Source of the DNA: Maratus speciosus
Lineage: Eukaryota > Arthropoda > Arachnida > Araneae > Salticidae
Length of the DNA: 64,000 nt
Direction: 5' to 3'
Assembly (NCBI GenBank): GCA_963932465.1
Contig: OZ010788.1
Location: 200,200,559 to 200,264,558 of the forward strand
Below the pieces are notes generated by a model that was given only the letters and a program-made list of their open reading frames with translations, did not search any database and had not been told where the DNA came from. This document shows, in pieces, positions 55,243 to 64,000 of the stretch. A program made the translations under genes and the position numbers. The number at the start of each line of letters is the position of its first letter. The stretch's first letter is position 1.

Positions 55243-55547
55243 TTAACCTTTAACTGATGTCACAGAAATTATCATATAACTAGTGTGAAGCGGTCTGTGA
55301 GACCGCTCCATCGAAAGATGAATAAAGGCACAATTAACTCACAGGATGGTATTTTTCTACTAAACTTTTTGCACAGGTCTGTTATAATTAAAATTCACCT
55401 ATTCAAAAATCTCTGGTGATAGTACTAAAGTTCCAAACGGAACAAAATTTCGGTAGTGTTTGTAGTTAAACTGAAAATTGCAAGTTAAACTATAAAAATT
55501 GAAAAAAGCCGTGGTCTGAGAGACCGGTAACATCAGTTAAATGTTAA
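55243..55547. mobile_element. 305-bp TTAA MITE, inverted sister of 54453
   Basis: The left end TTAACCTTTAACTGATGT and inverted right end TTAACATTTAACTGATGT match. Hairpins GCGGTCT-GTG-AGACCGC (55290-55306) and GGTCT-GAG-AGACC (55513-55525). Its right part is included in the exact duplication that follows. Confidence 0.92.
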
Positions 55548-56008
55548 TCGTTATAATTCACATTTTCTACTATTAAATTAGTAAAAGATAAAAAATGAAT
55601 AAAAGCATGTTTATCTAAATTAATATTTGTTTCCATATATACGTACTTTTAAGTACAGAAAATGTTAATTTTTTTGTGAAAGTGCAAGAAAAATGAAGAG
55701 GGGGGGGGGGGGGTGATAGTACTAAAGTTCCAAACGGAACAAAATTTCGGTAGTGTTTGTAGTTAAACTGAAAATTGCAAGTTAAACTATAAAAATTGAA
55801 AAAAGCCGTGGTCTGAGAGACCGGTAACATCAGTTAAATGTTAATCGTTATAATTCACATTTTCTACTATTAAATTAGTAAAAGATAAAAAATGAATAAA
55901 AGCATGTTTATCTAAATTAATATTTGTTTCCATATATACGTACTTTTAAGTACAGAAAATGTTAATTTTTTTGTGAAAGTGCAAGAAAAATGAAGAGGGG
56001 GGGGGGGT
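55415..56008. repeat. Exact tandem duplication of ~297 bp
   Basis: The segment starting GGTGATAGTACTAAAGTTCC at 55415 recurs at 55712. I saw no difference except in the length of the G tract that ends each copy (about 55700-55713 and 55997-56007). GGTGA is shared at the junctions. Confidence 0.93.
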
Positions 56009-56599
56009 GAAATAGAATATCAGGCACAGAGCTTGTCTTTCTTAATCAGAATTATTAGAAATATTGTACGATTTTATCTATTTTTAAGGCACATATATTT
56101 ATCATGTGACATTTTATAATAAAATTATATTTTATAAATAGTCTAGTTGACAATATTATAAATACATCTTTTAAATATATCTTTTAACACGTATGCTCAA
56201 TACTGTGAATTCGTACCGACCGAAATGTCGGCGTCTTTAATTAATTCGCAATTTTCATTCACAAAATAAGAATTTTGATAAAATGAAATATTTCATTTGA
56301 ATTCCTTATTACATTTCGTATATGGATCATGAAGTTATATTTCATTATCACCAGATTGTCAGCAATTTTATGCGGAGTTGAAGTTACAGAAACCCAAATC
56401 GCACTGGTGTATAAATTATGGGTTAATATTGACGCGCGAATTTCGCGAATTTTAAACTATGTTTTCTGTGACAATCATTTAAATGTAGTTATGGCCATAG
56501 CTCCTTGGCAAAGAGGAATGAGAATTTCTTTATATTAGCAACGCATTTATTTATTTGAGGGTTATTTATACTAGGCATTATACGCAGCATTCAAATAAC

Positions 56600-56827
56600 T
56601 TTTGCATATTAGCAGTGTAAAATTAACAAACAGCACGGTACTGCGCGTGATAAACATTTCAAGAATAATATTGAAAAGTTTAATTATAATAGTCCTATAC
56701 TTAAATTTTAGTACAGAAACAGTACCCTGCGAGTTAAAAGAGACTTTCATTCATCTTTTAATCAAGTGGTCTCGGAGACCGCTCACAGTAGTTATGCAAA
56801 AATTCCTGTCACAGCAGTTAAGGGTTA
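56600..56827. mobile_element. Partial TTAA MITE of the 56851 family
   Basis: The right end, inverted, reads TTAACCCTTAACTGCTGTGAC, with hairpin GGTCT-CGG-AGACC near 56768-56780. The left terminus is not recognisable. It sits 23 bp from the next element's TTAA. Confidence 0.65.
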
Positions 56828-56850
56828 ATTCATTCAAAAAATAATTACAG

Positions 56851-57121
56851 TTAACCCTTAACTGCTGTTAGACCTGCTTTTTATTTTTAACTTTTCACAG
56901 TTTAACTATCGATACAGCGAAATTTTGCTTCATTTGGAGCCTAGTATTATTGTTTGAAATGGTTGAAAAATCTAAATTTTATAGTACTGTACAAACAGTT
57001 TAGTGAAAAAACTGTATTTTATGAGTTAATCGCTTATTTTATTCATCTTTCAATCGAATGGTTTCGCAGACCGCTCACAGTTGTAATGTGGCAATTTTCT
57101 GTCACAGCAGTTAATCGTTAA
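56851..57121. mobile_element. 271-bp TTAA MITE, TTAACCCTTAACTGCTGT ends
   Basis: The left end TTAACCCTTAACTGCTGT and inverted right end TTAACGATTAACTGCTGT are clear. A decayed hairpin (GGTTTCGCAGACCG) lies near the right side. Related to the 54453 family. Confidence 0.85.
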
Positions 57122-57429
57122 ATGAACTTTTTCAGATGAATTGTCATTTATAAAATGCATTATCACATTTAGGACTATGAACGTCTCATTTAGGTTTCAG
57201 CTGCCATAAATGCGACAAAAATGACCTAAATGCGACAATCCTATATTGTGGTTTTATACTACAGATAATTATTAAATTTCTACACAACAAGTTAGTTTTG
57301 AACTAAAGGTACAGTATTCAGTAATTTGTTGCTTAATAAAATATACATTTATATAATAAAATCCCAAATATATCCTAAATGCGACAAAACTACGGGGAAT
57401 CGTGTCTCATTTAGGCAGACTGACCTTAC

Positions 57430-58165
57430 ATCATAAAGTGTTTCTGAAAATAATTTTTTTTTAATTATGCATGATGGGCTTGGCGCCCATCTTTCCATAT
57501 TTTACACAAATTTCTAAGCACACAAGTTTGTAAAGGAAAAGCGTGATATGTTTACATTATTAACAATTTCGAACTTCTGGTTATAACTACGGACAGATAA
57601 ATTAACACTAAAAAGACCGTGAGGGGTCATTTTAACACCTACCATATGAATATATTTCGGTTCGAACCAGAAATTTCTTTGTAAAATAGTTTTAAAAGAC
57701 ACAAAGAAGAAGAAGAAAAAAGAAGTTAAATAAGTATGTTAAACAGATCTAAATAAAAATTCCGGTATAATATATTTGTTAGAAAACTAGAGTAAAATTT
57801 CCGGTCGTTTTAGTGTTAAGAATGTTATTTTGAGAAAACAAATTGAATTTCACTGCTTTTAAGCAATTAATTACCCCCCCCCCCCAAAATAGAATCATAA
57901 GACGAAACCTGAAGATACTTTACCATTATCTTAAAACACAAATTTCTAGGCACACATTTCCATAAAGGAAAAGCATAAAATAAAATCTGTTTTATAGTAC
58001 CAACCTCCTTGTAACAAAAAAGCCCTTAAACGGTTTTACTTTAGTAACAATTTCGAACTTCGGATTTTAGTGCTTATAAATTTGTGTAAAATATGGAAAG
58101 ATGGCCGTAAATTCCATCATGCATAATTGAAAAAAAAAATTAATTTTCAGAAACACGTTATGATG
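57430..58165. mobile_element. Foldback element with nested MITE
   Basis: The left end CATCATAAAGTGTTTCTGAA and inverted right end CATCATAACGTGTTTCTGAA begin arms of about 130 bp that include ATTATGCATGATGG and ATCTTTCCATATTTTACACA. A TTAA MITE (57602-57819) is nested inside. It directly abuts the 53991-57428 element. Confidence 0.85.
57602..57819. mobile_element. 218-bp piggyBac-like TTAA MITE
   Basis: The left end TTAACACTAAAAAGACCG and inverted right end TTAACACTAAAACGACCG differ at one base. It shares ATTTCGGTTCGAACCAGAAA with the 13078 element. The subterminal palindrome is decayed (GGTCATTTTAACACC). Confidence 0.92.
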
Positions 58166-60289
58166 TATTTAATTTATTTATGTAAACTAACCCGTGATAA
58201 TTTCAGCTAGTTTTCACTTGTTAACAGGTTCAAGTTGTAACTGTAGTTTTCTTCACATAAATGACAATAGGTCGTACGTTGCAGCTGTTTTAATGGTAAG
58301 TAGGTAGTATAAATCAAACATTAAATTTTAAAAATCAAAAAACCCGACTGCGTAAAAGCAAACTAAATTATTTATCATCAATGTGAAACTATTTTTTATA
58401 TTACTTGCCTATTTTTTTTATTTACTCGCATTGATGACTTTTAAGTTGTGTTTAATTGTTAGTTCCTATCTATAAGCACTGTTTTGATGAGGCCTAGAGA
58501 TGTCTATGAAGGTTAGAGTTTCAGCAAAGCTAGAGATCCTACCTACACAACTTCCAGGTTGTGTAATATTTAAATGGAGCTTCTGACTGTAAAATAGTCA
58601 ATGAAACATCGTCTTCATTTTGAAAGACCTATCCAATGACATGGCACACAATAGGGTACGTAAAAAATGTTTTTAGTCTCTACCGCCATTTTGTATTTTA
58701 CGGCCGCCATTTTGAATTTCTAAAAACAAAACCTAGCCTATAACCATTGGAAGGTTAAGACGAATCGATAGAGATCTCATTCATTAAAATCCATCTAGCC
58801 TTTGGGATATTTCGAGGGTATAAAGAAATCTACATACCCAGATACGCGTGATACACATAATCCTTCTTGGCAGTCGGGTAAATTAAGGTGTAATAAGCAT
58901 AAAACAACATACAACTAATCATATACTTAACTAATTTAAGTTAATGTTTATTTAATTTAAATTTTAATCAAATAAGTGCGTAATTAAAGATAGAGATTTT
59001 TAAAAATAATAATCAAAAGAAAATACTTCATACTTAACACTTCCCTTTCGAAAATTCTGTGCACGTACCTGTTGTAATGTGATAGCATTAAAATAAAAGG
59101 AGGCGAAGAAAAAAATCCTCTTAAAATTTAGTACATGTTTGCTTTTTTTTCAGCGATGTCACATTGGTCATATATATTTGAATTTTGGATTATTTCAAGA
59201 AGCAGCATCGGAAGTTTACGATTCAATAAGGCAAGAGAAAATGAATTAACGGAAGAGATCGTATCATTATAAAAGTAGTTTTAATATTTGTCGATTTACA
59301 AACTTCCAAATACAAACTGGAACAACCAAAGAATAACCAAAAATATGGGGTAAAAAATGTATAAAGAATTCCTCTATTTTTTACACTCTTTAATTTAACT
59401 CAACATGGTTTTTGTATGTAAAGATGCAATTCTGTAATTGGTTTTAAACACACTTCCAAAAGTACTAGAATTATAAAAATTACTTTCACCGTTGTGTTTC
59501 CGATGAAAATACAACATTATAAAATTTGTCAACATTATTAAATCAATTCATTAATTTTAAGACGTTTTTCCGTTAGCACACCACAGATGATTAATCGCCA
59601 AATATTTTCTGTAATTCGTACAATTGTGTCGAGTGGAAACAACAATGAATTTATTTTTAATAATGCGCCAGTAAACGCTCGTCAAAATATGCCAAATGGT
59701 TGTGAAACTGAAACATGAAATATTTTAAAGGCTAAAAAAGTAGAAAATAAAATAAAAATAAAAATTGAAAAGTGTAATTAAAAATAAATAATAATAACGC
59801 TTTTATCAATTAATAGTTTAATATTAATTAAATTACAATTGTATTATACGCCGAGATACGTTGAGCAATCAATTTAGAAATCCGAAAAAGATAGTTTAAC
59901 TAATGTTTCATTTTTCTTCCCTGTTGCTATATCTCAAAAAAGAAACAGAGCAAAATTATATATTTTTAGCCCCCGGTATGCTATTTCTTTCTCCCAGCTT
60001 ATTTTGTGTCGTCTCCAATAAATAACGTTACGTTGTATAAGACAGACGTAAAACAAAAGCCGATGTTTCATTGTGCGATTAAATACTCTACAGCATTTTT
60101 TAAAACTTCTAAGCATCGCACATTTTCAATGTTTATATCCTCGTATTGGAAAAAAAGAAGTACTTTTAAATGCAATTTGCTTGAAAACTGCATCCCCCTT
60201 TATTTTTGAAATATTATTTTTTTTTTTGTAGTTTTTAGCGACATCTGTTTCATTTTGGCAACTCAAGTACTCCATTCTGTAGAAAGTAA
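58166..60289. other. Spacer, no gene recognised
   Basis: Some mixed-composition DNA at 58480-58880 (CGGCCGCCATTTTGAATTTC) without a partner here. A 70-bp stretch at about 59192-59260 (AGGCAAGAGAAAATGAATTA) is repeated at about 61763-61835. No coding motif. Confidence 0.4.
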
Positions 60290-60530
60290 AGAAAAAAAAC
60301 TAGTTGAAAAATAGCAATTATATCTTCTTGTTGCCATTTCCGCATAAAAACTGAAAAAAATGTAATGAAAATACGTGCTATTTTGATAAAAATATAAATA
60401 AATGATTTATGATAAAACATGGAGCTATTATAAACTATATTTAATTTTAAGTATCTATATTAATGCAAATGACGTCATTTTACATAAAATAAAAGCGTGT
60501 GCTTTAAGTCATAAAATTGAAATGTGTTTT
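60290..60530 (+). repeat. Dispersed repeat copy with TGACGTCA (uninterrupted)
   Basis: Inverse of 32754-33125 without its 155-bp interruption. TGACGTCA at 60470-60477. It runs directly into the pogo/Tigger-like end. Confidence 0.82.
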
Positions 60531-60536
60531 GCATTA

Positions 60537-60878
60537 CAGTAGAGACCCGATTATCCGAGTCCCGCTTAACCGAGTTATTTTCTTCTGATGGACTGGTTTC
60601 TTCTATTATTATGAAACAGCCATTATAAATGAAGCGTTAGGTGAAGATGAAAGAGCAGTCGTAAAAAGTTATAACTCTGATTTTCTGGTCAAAATGGGAA
60701 AAAAAAATGACCATAATTTTTTTTGCAAAAAAAATTATGGCCATCCCCCCCCCCCCTCCTATGCTGACCAGAAAATCAGAGTTCTAACTTTTTACGACTG
60801 CTCTTTCATCTTCACCTAAACGCTCATTTATAATGGCTGTTTCATAATAATAGAAACCACCAGTCCACCAAAAGAAAA
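60537..60878. mobile_element. pogo/Tigger-like end plus 150-bp foldback
   Basis: TA-CAGTAGAGACCCGATTATC followed by CGAGTCCCGCTTAACCGAG is the style of a pogo/Tigger terminus. Immediately inside begins a strong inverted repeat: arm 60577-60725 pairs with 60727-60878 (GACTGGTTTCTTCTATTATT, CTTTTTACGAC and others), with a C tract in the right arm only. The opposite pogo-like end is not clear; GTAACCGAGTTCGG near 61008 may be a decayed piece. Confidence 0.65.
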
Positions 60879-61145
60879 TGAAGTAATGGAAATGTCGGGG
60901 GCGACACTAAATTCTGAAAAAGCAGAATTCTTGTTTTTCTTCTCTCTTGTTTGACTATTCACTTTGCTTGCGCTTTCTGCCAAACGTAAAAAAACAGTGA
61001 ATTTTTCGTAACCGAGTTCGGTGTGTACGCCAAATTAATACATTGTAACGGAAATTTTTAATGTAAAGCATGAATTGCAGTAAAAAAATTAGGCGTGATT
61101 TTCGAGATGAACATTGACTGCTTATAAAAGAGAGTTTTTTTAAAA

Positions 61146-61613
61146 ACAAGTCGTAAATTGTACGTCAAACATGCAAATGAGGTGCGTTCGTACTATAACT
61201 AGATTAATAAATATTCAAATCTTGGTTCAATAGCTGTCGCACTATTATGCAAAAATGCACGAACGCAAAATTTATTGCGATTATATATATTAAATTCAGT
61301 AACACGGAAATAATATGACTCATTCTTAAATAGGACGTCATTAAAATGGCAACTTAGAATCATTACATATCATGGAATATCATTGAATTAATTACGTATG
61401 ATAGGATTTTAAAAAATGTAGAAAACTTTTATGAATATCTTTTTAAGTTTTGATTCGATTTTCGTAAAATTTGAAATGACTCGACAAAACTCTGCAACGA
61501 TTTTATATATTAAATTTGTAACCATTCGGTGAGGTAGTTTTTGCGCTGCTATATTAGGACAGACGGCAACTGTAGGTGCTATGTATTTATATAATTACGA
61601 ACGCATCTAAAAA
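61146..61613 (+). mobile_element. Helentron-like element, subfamily B
   Basis: Head ACAAGTCGTAAATTGTACGT then GAGGTGCGTTCGTACTATAA. Tail TGTAGGTGCTATGT and TTACGAACGCATCTAAAAA, one change from consensus. The central GGACGGACGG run is shortened. No ORF. Confidence 0.87.
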
Positions 61614-62193
61614 CTAATTTATATTTATTTTGAAATGCATTTAGTTCAATGTACGGGAAAACGATATTACTTAAGTAAAAGAAAAAAAAATAAAAACTAA
61701 TATTTCGTACCGCTTAGTTTATATTTTCGAGAGCTGTCAGGTTGAGGATATCTTTGCGAGTTTAGGATTATGTCAAGAAGCAATTAATAGCGGGAGTTTA
61801 TGATCAAACAAGGCAGGAGAAAATGAAATAAGCGACACCCTACTGATAAAAAATAAGAGACATATCGGCAGGGTCTCAGATGAAATTACTCCCACAGTCT
61901 CTGTCGGCAGGAGACTAATAAGAGAGAGATGTCACGGAGTTTAACCGCTTTGTGAAGATGTCATTTTTGAGACTGAACTATGGTGACAAGTTCTGCAAGT
62001 TATTACATTCGCACTTTAAATGCGACGGTTATGCTAACAAATATAAATTTTCAGGGAAAATGCGAATTTATATTATTTTTATTTATTTTTGCAACTAAGA
62101 TGCCAGATTATCTTTATCCACGGATAAACAGCTTAAATTATATTATAGTATTAGAATTTCTTAAAAGTATAATGAACTGAAATAAATCGAATT
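61614..62193. other. Spacer
   Basis: Contains the second copy of the 70-bp dispersed repeat at about 61763-61835. No supported gene. Confidence 0.4.
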
Positions 62194-62232
62194 TTAACCC
62201 TTTGTAGGCTGCTCTCTAGTATACTCGTGTTT
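62194..62232. mobile_element. Solitary TTAA MITE end
   Basis: TTAACCCTTTGTAGGCTGC followed at the expected offset by AGTATACTCGT, a worn form of the ACGAGTATACTCGT palindrome. No right end found. Confidence 0.5.
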
Positions 62233-62637
62233 ATGAAACCAAATACCACTGACTAATGGTATGCATTCAATCCTTAGTTCAGATTACACAATTTTCCTCA
62301 TATTAAAATATTGACAAGCTTTTTCAGAAACCACCCGCATTTATACATCTTGTAGTTGACCGTACTTTGTTAGACTGTAAGAAATAAAATCCATGCATTG
62401 TAAAATGCTTATTGAAGTATAACAGTGATGTTAGAATGTAAACAGACTAATTTTTTTGCAGTTTTTAAAGTTTTCATTTTACAACCTTTTAGAAATTAAA
62501 AGAAGTATATGAAGTATACACTTAAAAAACCTATCTAGGCAACCAAATTTCTAAATACTTTCAGGAGAGGGCGGATTTCCATTGTTTTAAAACACAGAAC
62601 TCATAGGAAATTGCAGGTCAACAATGTGTTAAAAGAA

Positions 62638-63202
62638 AGAACAAGTCGGAAATTGTACGTCAAACGTGGCAAATGAGGTGCGTTCGTACTACAACTAGTT
62701 TTATAAATATTCAGATCTTGGTGCAATATCTGTTGCACTCGTATGCAAAAATGCATGAATACAAAATTTATTAGGATTATATTTATTAAATTCAGTAGTA
62801 CGGAAATAATATGACTCCATCTGAAATAGTAATCACCATGGCAACCGAGAATCATTACCAATCATTGGCTATCATTGAATTAATTACGTATGATAAAATT
62901 TAATAGAATTATCACAATGACAGCCTAGAATCATTACCTGTCATAGTATATCATTGAATTAATTACGTATGATATGATTTAATAAAACGAAAAAAAAAAC
63001 CTTTATTAATATCTTTTTAAGTTTTGATTCCATTTTCATAAAATTTGAAATGACTCGGCAAAATTCTACAACGATTATATATATTAAACTTCAAATCATT
63101 CAGTTGCGTAGTTTTTGAGCGGTGTTATTCGGACAGACGGACGGGCCAGACGACGGCTGTAGTTGTTTTGTATTTATATAATTACGAATGCACCTAAAAA
63201 AG
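62638..63202 (+). mobile_element. Helentron-like element, subfamily B, with internal duplication
   Basis: Head ACAAGTCGGAAATTGTACGT, CAAACGTGGCAAATG, AGGTGCGTTCGTACTA. Tail TACGAATGCACCTAAAAA. An internal segment (ATCATTGAATTAATTACGTA) is repeated at about 62870 and 62952, unlike sister copies. Confidence 0.87.
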
Positions 63203-64000
63203 AAAGCCAAAAATTTCGAGTAAAATAATTCAGCAAAATACTCAACAACAACAACAAAAAAAATTTAAATACATAGAATGATTCTATTTTGGAATTTCAG
63301 GAAGTTCCTTGTTTTCTTAACATTAACAATGAAATTATATTTAAATGGTTGGCTTTACAGATTCCATAAATCATATCTTTTGTTAAGTTTAAAAGTTATT
63401 TCCTTTCGGCGCACAATGCACTTTTTGATAATCATGAAATGTTTATTACCTGAGGGGGGAAAAATCCCAATTCCGAGTTCACATTAAACAAGAAAAACAC
63501 GTGGGCGTAGTATTCAGTACCTGACTATAGTCCCTCGTCGTCTGGCTTCATAAATCCCGTGAAAATAAGGTTTTTTGTTACAACTTTATCACTTTGAAAA
63601 ATCCATGGTTTCAGTAGCCACTATTACCCCGTATAATTTGCAGAGGAGATGGGGAGAAAAATAGAATCGTATGTGGTCACGATACCTCCACGCGATTTGT
63701 TCGATAAAGAACTCACCACCCGGTATTTTGTTGTTTTACACCAGAAAAATATATAGCTTAACTTCGAAGGACTGAGCTCTCGGAAAGTGCTTGTTTGGGA
63801 GAGAGATATATGCTGGTTGTTCGAGATATGCCACGGTAGCATGGATGAAATCGTGAAGACCAAGAATGCGTAATGTGAACTTTTTTTGAGTCGATACCGG
63901 CATTTTTTAGATCTGCTCATGAATCTACCAGCATGATCCCAATACTTTTGAGCACGATTTTTCAGGAATAGTGTCTGTGGGGAGATGTTTTAAAATATTT
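63203..64000. other. Unassigned; higher GC after 63.42 kb
   Basis: From about 63420 composition becomes more mixed (TACCTCCACGCGATTTG, CACCACCCGGTATTTTG). A 98-codon minus frame (63624-63920) has no recognised motif. It may be the edge of another element or of single-copy DNA cut by the window. Confidence 0.35.

Larger units (their letters stand above)
53991..57428. mobile_element. 3.4-kb DNA transposon with nested MITEs
   Basis: The left end TAAGGTCAGTCCGCCTAAATG and inverted right end TAAGGTCAGTCTGCCTAAATG are near-identical. The word CCTAAATGCGACAA or close variants occurs just inside both ends (54003, 54020, 54204, 57206, 57225, 57374), like subterminal transposase-binding repeats. No transposase frame survives. 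At least four TTAA MITEs and an exact 297-bp duplication lie inside. Superfamily not assigned. Confidence 0.8.

Noticed and set aside
63624..63920. 98-codon minus-strand frame
   Set aside because: Composition is less AT-rich but I recognise no family; left as unassigned sequence.

Overview
The window looks like a gene-poor, strongly AT-rich stretch (I estimate about 70% A+T) of an animal nuclear genome. It is most likely an arthropod. An arachnid such as a spider is my guess from the repeat style (many G/C homopolymer tracts, a tRNA-like SINE, Penelope-like and piggyBac-like elements), not a demonstrated identity. I found no host protein-coding exon that I would defend. The only recognisable protein-coding sequence comes from dead mobile elements: a Helitron/Pif1-type helicase scrap (about 110-385, minus), a probable hAT transposase C-terminus (about 4990-5277, plus), and a 5'-truncated Penelope-like retroelement with reverse transcriptase and GIY-YIG endonuclease pieces (31149-32218, plus), followed by a hammerhead-like motif (32577-32616).

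Almost everything else is layered non-autonomous transposons and tandem repeats. 0-10 kb: helicase scrap, three TTAA-flanked MITEs, a hAT-type element with an intact 8-bp target duplication, a 1-kb long-TIR element, the hAT remnant, and a 3-kb compound element carrying about ten 305-bp tandem units. 9.5-23 kb: a Helentron-like element, two foldback MITEs, two copies of a 1.06-kb Tc1/mariner-type element (one holding two nested MITEs), a 356-bp tandem triplet, a second hAT-type element with 8-bp duplication, and a pair of 320-bp direct repeats. 23-33 kb: minisatellites, a tRNA-like SINE, more TTAA and TA MITEs, an inverted array of 315-350-bp units, and the Penelope remnant. 33-43 kb: very AT-rich DNA, a nearly complete 590-bp palindrome, a roughly 670-bp macro-repeat interrupted by TTAA MITEs (one of them itself interrupted by a Helentron-like element), and a small GC-richer island at 41.95-42.34 kb. 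43-53 kb: two inverted copies of a GC-rich 16-bp minisatellite and a Helentron-like element with three internal 173-bp units. 54-64 kb: a 3.4-kb transposon riddled with nested TTAA MITEs, foldbacks, a pogo/Tigger-like end, and two more Helentron-like copies.

The most interesting theme is a set of about twenty TTAA-flanked, piggyBac-type elements or ends. Many carry a short palindrome at a fixed offset, about 17-22 bp from one terminus only. The palindrome sequence differs from element to element while its symmetry is kept. This matches the one-sided layout of the canonical piggyBac end and suggests that the window samples many different transposase-binding specificities. Several insertions can be verified inside the window because a paralogous empty site survives in a related repeat.
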